Part shown: in pieces, positions 35,101-43,510 of the stretch | Layout: each line of letters opens with the position of its first letter | Position numbering within the stretch: the stretch's first letter is position 1 | DNA from: Candidatus Hinthialibacteria bacterium OLB16 | GTDB lineage: Bacteria; Hinthialibacterota; Hinthialibacteria; OLB16 | Reading direction: 5' to 3' | NCBI GenBank assembly: GCA_001567115.1 | Contig: LMZT01000083.1 | Location: 1 to 43,838 of the forward strand | DNA: 43,838 bases | Notes under the pieces: model-generated | Databases searched by the model: none | Told to the model about the DNA's origin: nothing | What the model saw: the letters and a program-made list of their open reading frames with translations, nothing else | Translations under genes and position numbers: made by a program

Positions 35101-35681
35101 TTGTCAAAAACACGAACAGTCAGGACATTGGTCGCCGAAGCCAGAGCCGAGGAAGGAAAAGTGACTTCGAATGGGGTATAAGCCCCCCGGACACGTTTGC
35201 CGACCAGAGCGCCATTCAACCAGACCGAGGCCTGGGCAGAAACACCCTCGAAACGGAGAACCCCGACATGATCCCGGTCTCCACTGGTGACACGCCCCGG
35301 GGGGAAAACCTCCGGTGGGACCCGGAAATTGAGACGATACCAGGCTTCACCATCATGTTTCGGATAAGGGCCACCTGGAATGGTGGATTCGGTCCATGGA
35401 AATCCGCCTGGAGGCTGATCCCAGTAGCCCGGAACCTTGATCGGCTCCCATTTGACCGAGGCCTGCTGGATGCCGGTGAATTTATCGACATTGACTGTTT
35501 CCGAAATATCGTTGATTCCACCGTGAACCGGATAAAAGAGCCAGTCTCCATCAAGCGAAAGGCTGCCCGCCTGAACAGGCTGCCCGAGCTGAAAAAACAG
35601 ACTCAGGACAAACCCGAAGGCATGCCATTCCTTCTTATGGCGGAAGGCCATTGACAGGCACATGAATATTGCTGATCTCAT
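32198..35681 (-). pseudogene. secreted GH2-like glycoside hydrolase, broken by four single-base shifts
   Basis: Joined across four frame changes, this is one protein of about 1161 residues: breaks near 34697 (one base extra), 34215, 33355 and 32943 (one base missing in each). The span of 3484 bases plus two is exactly 1162 codons, and no stop appears in the joined frame. It opens with a signal-like part (MAFRHKKEWHAFGFVLSLFF), then a GH2 sugar-binding domain (SLDGDWLFYP, WYRLNFRVPPEVF, ASVWLNGALVG), an Ig-like domain, and a barrel (FFLNGKPYFLFGAG, VRMVRFAHEPPAEFW). The barrel reads IWSMGAGNCMS where the GH2 acid/base NE is expected. A glutamine-amidotransferase-like part and a beta-sandwich end follow. 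Whether it is broken in life or by sequencing is open. Confidence 0.7.
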
Positions 35682-35925
35682 CCCAAAAGTTTCAACAGGA
35701 TACTAACAAGGTTTGCCGGAAGATACAGCTTCGGATCTCGATTTTTAAATGGAATACCACTCCATCCAGCCCCAAAAAAAGAATACCTATGAATCCCTGC
35801 TTTCGCAGGAATGAACAGTCTCTCTGGTCTTTTTCAGAAAATGCGGTGACAAAGGAGAGGGGGATCCCCTGAATCCAGGATCCCCCCATGAATATCTCAC
35901 TGAAGGCTTTTGTCGCTTTAACGGC
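35682..35925. other. intergenic region with one isolated REP-like hairpin
   Basis: At 35791-35814 a copy of the 4.3-4.7 kb repeat family, GAATCCCTGCTTTCGCAGGA, keeps the TTTC loop. It lies between two genes on the same strand. No gene is seen in this 244-base stretch. Confidence 0.6.
35859..35886 (-). terminator. hairpin after the secreted unknown gene, possible terminator
   Basis: GGGGGATCC (35859-35867) pairs perfectly with GGATCCCCC (35878-35886), 9 bp and a 10-base loop. It lies 40 bases past the stop codon at 35926. The T content after it on the minus strand (TCTCCTTTGT) is modest, so termination may be partial. Confidence 0.5.
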
Positions 35926-36846
35926 TTAATAGAGGTTCCAGTTTTCGACCTCAGAGGCTCCCGGCTGGCTCAGTGGGTCACCCATCGCCCATTGAGCCGC
36001 ACGCAGAAACAGGAGCCGACCGGTCTCATTCATGCCCAGGAATCGCCGCATGGTTCCACCTGACCCATTTTCATTGACATGAATATGGACATACCTTGCA
36101 CTGGCCGGCTGTCCATTGGCCATGGTGGCGCCTTGCTCGAGGACTGCGAAAACAACACGGGTTTCATCGAGAGGGCTGACACCCAGCACTGTCAGCCCGG
36201 AGGCCTTCCCGGCGATATCCGCTCCAGGCCAGGCATACTCGTAGTTCTTTTTCCAGGAGCCAGAGACCAGTGGATCCGGGCGGCTGTAGGCATCCTCATT
36301 GGGATAAGGATCCCTCAAGATGCGCACCAGTCCATTGGCATCGGTCTGGATTCCCTGTGTTATCGGGTGGCTGGTGTTCACCAGTTTCATATACTGGGTC
36401 AAGCCGGTCGAATCCTGGCCCCAACGGTTGGTGTCCCCGGTGGAGGTGCCTTCGGCATAGAAGGGAATAGTTCCGGCTCGCGCAGGGTTGGCCAGAGTCA
36501 CATGCTCACCCATCAACACCGGCACACCTTCCGGGACCGCCTGGACATCCGATGAGGAGCTGCTTCCCGAAAGATAAACCAGCTCAATTGTATCCCCTGT
36601 CACTTCCGCTGCCGTATACTCATCCGGCATGTAAGCATCAGCATAGAGTTTTCCACGATAACCGGCATTCTGCAGCAGGATCAGAGCACCCATATCCCCG
36701 GGAGAAACACTCTCTGTGGGCGGGACGGCATAAATACTCTTATTTCGAGTCGAAACCAGGACTTGCCCCCTGGGGTCGGGCTGGGCCATCGCCATGATGG
36801 GAATCAACAAAAGAACAACCAGAGCAATAACAGTAGCGTGTTTCAT
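35926..36846 (-). CDS. secreted protein of unknown function, possibly ThuA-like
   Basis: A 306-residue protein with a clear signal peptide (MKHATVIALVVLLLIPIMAM AQ region) and an AAAGGAGAGG ribosome binding site before ATG 36846. The body reads MGALILLQNAGYRGKLYADA, ELVYLSGSSSSSDVQAVPEG, VPVLMGEHVTLANPARAG, HPITQGIQTDA and GRLLFLRAAQWAMGDP. The pattern of a buried LVYLSG strand, an HPI motif and an end helix before WAMGD recalls the ThuA/amidotransferase-like fold, but I cannot name a family. It probably acts in the periplasm or outside the cell. Confidence 0.55.
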   Translation of the reverse strand: MKHATVIALVVLLLIPIMAMAQPDPRGQVLVSTRNKSIYAVPPTESVSPGDMGALILLQNAGYRGKLYADAYMPDEYTAAEVTGDTIELVYLSGSSSSSDVQAVPEGVPVLMGEHVTLANPARAGTIPFYAEGTSTGDTNRWGQDSTGLTQYMKLVNTSHPITQGIQTDANGLVRILRDPYPNEDAYSRPDPLVSGSWKKNYEYAWPGADIAGKASGLTVLGVSPLDETRVVFAVLEQGATMANGQPASARYVHIHVNENGSGGTMRRFLGMNETGRLLFLRAAQWAMGDPLSQPGASEVENWNLY

Positions 36847-36945
36847 TATGCCTCTCCTTTTGTTTTGAAATGAGATCGTGACTGAGGTGTCATTGCGAGC
36901 ACCTTTTCAAGAAAAAAACAGACACACACACCTGAAACTTATCCA

Positions 36946-36974
36946 ATCATCTCACTCGAGGATCCGCATGTCAA
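36946..36974 (-). promoter_or_regulatory. probable promoter of the secreted unknown gene
   Basis: On the minus strand TTGACA (36974-36969) and GATGAT (36951-36946) are spaced by 17 bases, giving a leader of about 95 bases before ATG 36846. The -35 box is perfect and the -10 box matches 4 of 6. Confidence 0.5.
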
Positions 36975-37019
36975 CAGTAATTTAAGCATATCTATACTAT
37001 TATTCTGCAACACTGGTTG

Positions 37020-38102
37020 TCACTCGGAGGGAATCATTTCCACCTGATCACCCTGGACTTTCAGAAAGGCCGCACGAATGCCGGAGCCTTCACCCTCTTC
37101 GTAATAGATAAAGAGCACCCGTCTATCGGGAAGCTCGGTCATGCTTGGGTACGCACCTGTGTGAGCATCGACCTGAAGCGGGCCTTTCCAGGTGGCTGTT
37201 TCATCGGTTGACCAATAAATTGAGGTGGCGGGAATCCGGACACCCAGCAGGATCAGGCCCGAGGAATGGCGGTAAAGGTAAGGGCAGTGTCCTTTGAACC
37301 CGATGTCCTTGACAGGACCCCAGGTTTTCCCCATATCCGAGGACTGGGCACAGTGCATATTGACACGGCTGCTGCGCAAGGCAGCAAAAAGATTTCCATT
37401 TTTAAGAGGGATCACATCGGTTTCCGCATCGAGATGCACCCCGGCTCCATCTCCGATGGGGGCATAGTCCCCCCAGGTGAGCCCATCATCCCTGGATTTG
37501 GCTGTGGCTCCAAAGACCCGGTCTCCTTTGTCGGTTTCATGATACAGGCCCAGGATCAGCGACCCATCCGGCAGCTGCCTGACCGGGGATGAAGTCGCCA
37601 GCCAGAAATCCACCGGGAGAGCCAGTTCCCTGGGTTCACTCCAGGTCTTCCCCAGATCCTTCGATCTGGAGAGGTAAGTTTTAATCTGCTGACCCTGCTC
37701 AGAGGGGCGGTAGGTGAACCAGTTGCATAGCAGGTCCCCATTGTTCAACTGGACAATCGATGGATCGCGATCATCCTCCGCCGTGTCGATCATGACGACC
37801 GGGTCGCTCCATGTTTTTCCTTCATCAGTGGATCGAATCGCGGTGATCCTCCCTCCCAGAGGGCACTGGGGAGCGGGCAGGGACACGTGTGAATAGCCCG
37901 CATAGAAAACACACAGCAGGCTTCCATCTTTGAGGCGGCAGACATCGGGAAAGGCAGCATACCCACCTGCTGCCTCGCCGGAGCAGATGACCTTCGGATT
38001 TTCCGCCTGAACAGGAATCTGGGAACTCTGGAGCATCAGCAGCATCAACAGGCAGACAGTTCGAATCGGGCAAAATCGCATCTGTGAGAATGGGGTGTTC
38101 AT
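37020..38102 (-). CDS. secreted sialidase/neuraminidase-like BNR-repeat protein
   Basis: The start is placed at ATG 38102 (MNTPFSQMRFC) rather than ATG 38111, because GAGAGGAG then has normal spacing; either gives a signal peptide ending near VQAENP. The 360-residue product is a six-bladed beta-propeller of the sialidase superfamily with five Asp-box repeats: RSTDEGKTW, RSKDLGKTW, KSRDDGLTW, QSSDMGKTW and WSTDETATW. The N-terminal RIP-type motif is relaxed (FPDVCRLKDGSLL). Such proteins cleave sialic acids or other glycan ends, but many relatives have other substrates. It comes last in a coupled gene run with the phosphatase gene. Confidence 0.8.
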   Translation of the reverse strand: MNTPFSQMRFCPIRTVCLLMLLMLQSSQIPVQAENPKVICSGEAAGGYAAFPDVCRLKDGSLLCVFYAGYSHVSLPAPQCPLGGRITAIRSTDEGKTWSDPVVMIDTAEDDRDPSIVQLNNGDLLCNWFTYRPSEQGQQIKTYLSRSKDLGKTWSEPRELALPVDFWLATSSPVRQLPDGSLILGLYHETDKGDRVFGATAKSRDDGLTWGDYAPIGDGAGVHLDAETDVIPLKNGNLFAALRSSRVNMHCAQSSDMGKTWGPVKDIGFKGHCPYLYRHSSGLILLGVRIPATSIYWSTDETATWKGPLQVDAHTGAYPSMTELPDRRVLFIYYEEGEGSGIRAAFLKVQGDQVEMIPSE

Positions 38103-38107
38103 CGGGT

Positions 38108-38758
38108 TCATCTCCTCTCAGGAAGAAAAGTCAAAAGATCAGGCAATCGATCGATGGTTCGGGTGACCCCGAGTTCCGCCCAGACCGACTGCGGTACAAT
38201 ACCATAAGTGGCCGCACAGAAAGCAACTCCACTTTTTTCAGCGAGTTCGAAATCCGGCCTGCCATCCCCCACCAGCAGGCAATCCGAGGGCCGAAGGGAG
38301 AACGATTCGAGGATTTCCAGCAACGATGCAGGATCCGGCTTGAGCGGATGGCCCTCACGATGGCCGACAATGGCTTCGAGGTGGCTGGCCAAATTGAGGT
38401 TGGCCGCAATCTGCTGAACCAGGGGATCGGCTTTGTTGCTCAAGACTGCCCGGATGATATTTTTACGCCCGAGGTCTTCAAGGACCTCGAGGGCGCCCGG
38501 GTAAAGACAGGAGAAATCGGTGGGATGGCGGCTGTAATAGTGTTTGACTTCATCAACAACCTGCGGCAAAAGCGGGTGATCCGGGATGGGGAGGAGGTTG
38601 CGGATCAGATTTTTCAGCCCGCATCCCACCTGGGCTTTGACCGCCGCAGTGGAGTGAGTGGAAAAACCGAAGGTCTTCAGGGCATGGTTAGCCGCACAGG
38701 CAATGTCCTCAAAAGAATCCACGAGAGTGCCATCGAGGTCAAAAACAACAATTTTCAT
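38108..38758 (-). CDS. HAD-family phosphatase, phosphoglycolate phosphatase-like
   Basis: A 216-residue protein with HAD motif I DLDGT (nucleophile D7, acid/base D9), cap domain helices, motif II SNK (AVLSNKADP), motif III lysine in HPLKPDP and motif IV GDGRPDFELA (usually GDxxxD). It resembles Gph, but the cap does not fix the substrate. ATG 38758 overlaps the tgpA stop (ATGA). Likely cytoplasmic. Confidence 0.85.
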   Translation of the reverse strand: MKIVVFDLDGTLVDSFEDIACAANHALKTFGFSTHSTAAVKAQVGCGLKNLIRNLLPIPDHPLLPQVVDEVKHYYSRHPTDFSCLYPGALEVLEDLGRKNIIRAVLSNKADPLVQQIAANLNLASHLEAIVGHREGHPLKPDPASLLEILESFSLRPSDCLLVGDGRPDFELAEKSGVAFCAATYGIVPQSVWAELGVTRTIDRLPDLLTFLPERR

Positions 38759-40921
38759 TTATGGTTATTCCGTGTCTGTTGAATCAGGTCGGTTGCCAGA
38801 TTGCGAAACTCGTGTGACCACTCGGGAAGCTCTGACACTCCGCCAAACCGGGACATGTTATAAAGAGCCGCAAACCTGGTGCAAAGCGGAGCACTGTGCG
38901 GGTAGGCTGCCGCAATCCGGCTCATATAGGCGAGAGGCGTTTCGGAAGAGGCCCGAGGGATGCCCCGCCGCGAAAAAGACCGTTCGAGTTTGAGAAAGAG
39001 GCGTGTGGCCAGATAACCGCTGGAACGCCGTCGGCGGAACCAGGAAAACGAGGGCAGATCGAGCGACAAGGCCTGGAAGAATGAAGAGAAGTCGGGTGAC
39101 ACCTCACGAATCAGCCACGCCAGGAACACGAGGAACAGAATGAGCGCGATCATCGGGCGCGCCATATAAATCCACCAGCCGATGTTGAAGATGTTTCTGG
39201 GTTCGAAAAAACCTGTTTCAAAGATCTTCGTGAAAAATTCCTTCTGGTCAGACTGGCTGTAGTCAAGGACATAGTTGTTCCACTGCAGCTGCAGGAAATC
39301 ATAGACATCGGCGACAACACCCAGGTGGGCCATCAGGTAACTGACCGGTGTGTTGCTCGAAGGAGTTGGATCAAAGGTGATCCACCCGCGATCATCGAGA
39401 TAGGCTTCCACCCAGGAGTGGGCATCGCTCTGGCGGATCATGAGGTAATTGCGGAACAGGTTTTCTCTGCCGGATTGAAAGCCGGTGACCAGCCTGGCCG
39501 GGATGCCATAGTTTCGGAGAAGCAGCGCCAGGGCAGTGGCAAAGTATTCGCAGTTGCCCGCTTTCTTTTCAAAAATAAAATCCTCCAGGCTCGTGGCACT
39601 GTTCGGCTCGGTGAAATCCAGGGTATAGGCCTGGGAGGTCTGCAGGCCAACTGAGAGGGTCTGGGTCAGCTCGAGCGGATCGATGGCCCTGGTTTTGAAC
39701 CCGGGGGCCAGTTCTTCGCCCCGTTCTTCGAGCCGCTGGATAAAGCCGCCGGGAACTGTCGCCAGACTCAAGCAGTCACGAAGCGGCGCTGGATCGATTT
39801 CACCGGGCTGCGGGCGGTAGTCATAGGCCACATCGGACTGGATGAGCCTGAGGGTATAATCAAAACCCCGGTAACGCAGATCGCTGCGGGGCTGCAATGT
39901 CCAGGAATCGGGATCAAACCCACCCTTTCGAAATCTCCCTGGATCCTGGCCACCATCCAGGCATCCGGCCATCGACCTCCGGAAGAAAGATTCGCGGATC
40001 GGCCATGGAACTGACATTGACCGAGATTTTTTCCTTTTCAAGGGGAACTTTGTCATGGTAGAGGCTGATCTGGCCTGAACTTCCAACCACTTCCATGGGG
40101 TTGCTGTCGCTGGACCACTTCTGGGCATTGTAATCGAACTTTTCGAGAGCCGCTCCCCGCCAGCGCCAGATCCTCTGGTTCAGGATTTTCGGCATGAAGA
40201 TGCGCAGGGCGATCCGGTTATCGGTCTGGATTGCGCCCATCTGGCCGAGTGTGACCTCATCGGAAAAACCGCTGACACTTTCCTGAGTGAACTGGGAGGG
40301 CTGATAGGAAATCCCTTCGACACGGGGCAGCAGCGGAAAGATGATGATTGCGATGAGGATGGAGATGCCCGCGATCCAGTAGCTGACCACCTTCATGCGT
40401 TGAACAACCGATCTTTCGCAACGCGCCAGTTCGCGGCGGTCGAGGGCGCCATCTTCCAGGGTGATTCCAGTGAGAAAGTCGCACAGCAGCAGGACTCGTG
40501 TGAGCAGGATCACGAAGCCTGCAAAGATCAGGGGGAAGACCACCGAAGACATGATGGTCGAGACCACCGCCAGATGAATGAAACCGACTGAAGCAATCCA
40601 GAGGTAATGGGCCGGCTTCTTTCCCCCCCAGAGATATGTGGCCTGGAAGTAAATTGTGAACAATATCAGCATCAGGACCGATGGTTCCCACAGATAGAGC
40701 GCCATGAAAAGGAAAAGGATCCCGCCGGAAGGTTCGCCGAGAAATTTCTTCAGGCGGGTCTGGTCACAAATCAGAAAAGTAACCAGCAGCCCGGCTCCGG
40801 CGATGGGGTGGAAGATGCTCCCCACTGTCGTTGCGAGAATGCCAAAATAAACCATCCATCTGAAAGGCGCGGTCAGAGAGGGAGGCAGGAGGGCAGAGAG
40901 AGGTTGCACCCCTTCAGCCAT
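38755..40921 (-). CDS. TgpA-like transmembrane transglutaminase, frame broken by one extra base
   Basis: ATG 40921 lies inside the end of the DUF58 gene (8-base overlap) with AGGAGG upstream. Several N-terminal membrane segments precede a periplasmic part (EVTLGQMGAIQTDNRIALRI). The frame ends near PGSREISKGW at about 39919-39925 and continues in the next frame as FDPDSWTLQPRSDLRYRGFD. Then comes the transglutaminase core: KKAGNCEYFATALALLLRNY with the catalytic cysteine, RQSDAHSWVEAYLDDRGW with the histidine, and WITFDPTPSS with the aspartate. A last membrane segment is near WWIYMARPMIALILFL. The span of 2167 bases is one more than 722 codons, so removing one base gives a 721-residue protein of normal size. 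Usual partners are DUF58 and MoxR. Confidence 0.82.
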
Positions 40922-42014
40922 GGGGCGCCTCCTGGAGCAGGTGATCCTGCTGGCCCGCCTGAATATGAACCCCGGTGACAGTGGCCTGGATATAGACCAC
41001 CTCCTGGCTCATGGAGGGCGAGGCTGCATCGCCGGACAGAGACCCCGAATTGCCTTTGAGGGAATGTTTGACCAGGGCCAGGTGGGTCAGGATCTGGATT
41101 TTGTGGCCTTCCCCGAGGGCCGGTGTAATGCGGCAGGTTTCGTCCATATATCCCACCGATATCCCTCGAGAGAGAAGCTCGACAACCGCTGTCGCCGCCC
41201 AGCTCACAGCCTCTTCGAAATGATTTGAAAAAGTCCGGGAGGGCTGGGAATCGTAGCAGGTTTTCAGGCAGACAATCACCTGCCGGTTCTGGGGGTGATG
41301 AAAGAGGGCGACTGTCAGGCGGTCTGTTTTAGCCGAATTTTTCCAGTGGATCCAGCGGATCGGATCCCCAGGCTGGAAATCCCGGAAGTTCAACAGGTCA
41401 TCCCCGCTCCCGATTCGTCTTCCAAGGTATTCTCCATCAACCGCCAGCTGGGAAGGATGCCCCGGCCAGGCATCAAAAAGGCGGGGAAACGCCAGCAGGC
41501 GCCTGGGGGCCAGGATCTCTCGGGATCGTTCCCAGAAACCGAATGGGAAACGAGTCATGACCACCAGCCCGGTCAGATCATGCCAGCCACGGCCGGGCAG
41601 GACCAGCGAATATTCCCGTTTCACCTCTTTTCCCTTGCCCACCAATGGGAAAAAAACTTTGCCGAATGGTTTTTCATTGCGTGGGCTGATCTCACGCACC
41701 TCGAGGGAAAAGGAATCCATCAGCCGGCGCTTGTTTTTCAGGCGGATTTCGACTGGATGCGGGGTCCCGGCGAAGAGATATTCAGGCTCCTTCCTCTCGA
41801 CCTGAAGCCCGCGCAGGTTCATCACCGCGGCATTGCCCATCGTGATGAAGCTGCCGAAGAACAGGCAGACTGTCAGATACAGCAGGTTATGGCCGCTGGA
41901 AACAGCGGCCGCGATGATGAATATCATCAGGAGGAAGAAAAACCAGCCTGCTGTGGTTAAACCGAACTGGTAACCGACCTTTTTGTGCAGCAGATTCACA
42001 TGACGCTCAGCCAT
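40914..42014 (-). CDS. DUF58 domain protein
   Basis: A 366-residue protein with two N-terminal membrane segments (GWFFFLLMIFIIAAAVSSGH, LYLTVCLFFGSFITMGNAAV) and the DUF58 signature GSGDDLLNFRDFQPGDPIRW, IHWKNSAKTDRL. Proteins of this family typically act with a MoxR ATPase and a TgpA-type transglutaminase in envelope or protein-maturation systems. The TgpA gene follows with an 8-base overlap, but no MoxR gene is within the window, because the preceding gene is a flavoprotein. Confidence 0.88.
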   Translation of the reverse strand: MAERHVNLLHKKVGYQFGLTTAGWFFFLLMIFIIAAAVSSGHNLLYLTVCLFFGSFITMGNAAVMNLRGLQVERKEPEYLFAGTPHPVEIRLKNKRRLMDSFSLEVREISPRNEKPFGKVFFPLVGKGKEVKREYSLVLPGRGWHDLTGLVVMTRFPFGFWERSREILAPRRLLAFPRLFDAWPGHPSQLAVDGEYLGRRIGSGDDLLNFRDFQPGDPIRWIHWKNSAKTDRLTVALFHHPQNRQVIVCLKTCYDSQPSRTFSNHFEEAVSWAATAVVELLSRGISVGYMDETCRITPALGEGHKIQILTHLALVKHSLKGNSGSLSGDAASPSMSQEVVYIQATVTGVHIQAGQQDHLLQEAPHG

Positions 42015-42032
42015 AAAAGAACCTGCCGGCCC

Positions 42033-43424
42033 TCATTCAAAATCGATGAAAGAAGGATTCAGTATGCGGTTCGGATCGAGCTGTTTCTTGGCATCACAAA
42101 GACGATTCCAGTCCTCACCCCAATGCTGCTTCCATTGGTCGCGGGAGAAACGGACCCAGCCGGAGAGGTAACGTTTGCCGCCAAACATCATCGAAGCAGC
42201 GCTGGCTTTGTCGAGCGCCTCGAGAACAGGCTGGACATAATCTTTTGGAATCCCCGGAAGTATTCCGAAGCCGAGCACAAATTCACCGGGCGGCCGCTTG
42301 AACAGAGGAACCTTCGAGGTCCTGCCGGAGCTCGGCCACAGGAGGATATGCCCTCCACCCAGCATCGGCGGGGGAATTTTTTCGAGGACAGTTTTGACAT
42401 AGAAGGAGCTTGCCTCCCAGGGGAGGATCACCTCCATCCAGGGGTGGGTGTTTCCCCAGTAAGGGCTTCGTTTCCAGAGTTCGAAAAGGGGTTCGAGGCG
42501 GAAAGCGAAATCCAGTGCGGAACGATCTTCCACATGAGAAGTGCGGTAAGGGCTCAGGCCCGCCAGATCCTCTGCCTCTTTAGGCGGTTGATCGGGAGAA
42601 AATTCACGGGTGATATGAAGTGGGAAAAACCACTCACCAAAAGCCCGTTTGCGGCCATCCTCCTCCTTGAAGCCGACCGGAAGGGGAACACACCAGGATT
42701 CGATATAATCCAGGCGGCCTTCCTGCATGATTTTTTTGGAATCATTCAGGACCGCCTCGAGGTTATCATACAGCAGCATATAGGTCCGGTTGCGCGGGAG
42801 CCTCTCTCTCACCAGGATCTCGGCCTCGGTGATGATGCCAAACTGGCCCAGCCCGGAACGAACGAGGTTGAAAAGGGAGGCATTTTCACTTTCCGAGCAT
42901 CGCATGATCTCACCAGTGGGAGTCACCACCTCCAGGCTGAGGACATTGTCCCCCTGGACCCCATGGCGGAAGGAGCAGATGCCGATTCCGGCCACCGAGA
43001 GGGTCCCGCCGACAGTGACCCCGAGATTGTTGGTCAGGACACGAGGCACCAGGCCCTGTGTGTCGAGGTGGCGCACCAGGTCGCCCCAGACCACCCCGGA
43101 CTGGCAGGGCACCATGCTGCGCGGATGATCCAGCTGGCCAATCTGGTTCAGGCCGCGGGTAGAGATGACAATTCCCTCCTCAACCAGGCTCTGGCCGGTC
43201 TGGGAATGCGCCTCACCGCGTGTGGAGACAGGGATGGAATGCCGGTTGGCGTATTCCATGACCTTCGAGACACTCCGGGATGTGGAGGGCTGCACGACAA
43301 TGGCTGGCTTGCGGTAAACCAGGCGTCCGAAATCTTCAGAGTAAGCAGCCAGGTCATTTTCGGCTGTGAACAAATCTCCATCGACAAGGGGTCGCAGATC
43401 CGCGGCGAGGTTGTGACTGGACAC
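42033..43424 (-). CDS. FAD-linked oxidase resembling cytokinin dehydrogenase
   Basis: A 463-residue PCMH/VAO-type flavoprotein. The FAD domain has IVVQPSTSRSVSKVMEYANR, a STRGEAHSQTGQSL segment in which H73 is at the place of the covalent FAD histidine of cytokinin dehydrogenases, LGVTVGGTLSVAGIGICSFR and GLGQFGIITEAEILV. The last two are strikingly close to plant and bacterial CKX proteins. The C-terminus has GWVRFSRDQWKQHWGEDW and DPNRILNPSF. The substrate may be a cytokinin-like or other amine compound, or another small molecule; the sequence cannot tell. It lies 18 bases from the DUF58 gene and may head a five-gene run. No clear signal peptide. Confidence 0.75.
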   Translation of the reverse strand: MSSHNLAADLRPLVDGDLFTAENDLAAYSEDFGRLVYRKPAIVVQPSTSRSVSKVMEYANRHSIPVSTRGEAHSQTGQSLVEEGIVISTRGLNQIGQLDHPRSMVPCQSGVVWGDLVRHLDTQGLVPRVLTNNLGVTVGGTLSVAGIGICSFRHGVQGDNVLSLEVVTPTGEIMRCSESENASLFNLVRSGLGQFGIITEAEILVRERLPRNRTYMLLYDNLEAVLNDSKKIMQEGRLDYIESWCVPLPVGFKEEDGRKRAFGEWFFPLHITREFSPDQPPKEAEDLAGLSPYRTSHVEDRSALDFAFRLEPLFELWKRSPYWGNTHPWMEVILPWEASSFYVKTVLEKIPPPMLGGGHILLWPSSGRTSKVPLFKRPPGEFVLGFGILPGIPKDYVQPVLEALDKASAASMMFGGKRYLSGWVRFSRDQWKQHWGEDWNRLCDAKKQLDPNRILNPSFIDFE

Positions 43425-43510
43425 TGGGTTTTCTCCTCGGAGTCAATGACATTAAAAGGCTTTTCCAGAAGGTTACCATTCATCCAGAGTGCCACAAGAC
43501 AGGGCTGATC

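Noticed and set aside
41985-43508. A 507-codon open frame on the plus strand opposite the flavoprotein gene
   Set aside because: It is longer than the real gene, but shows no domain, no ribosome binding site and a composition of a mirror frame of a GC-rich gene. The minus strand encodes a clear FAD oxidase.
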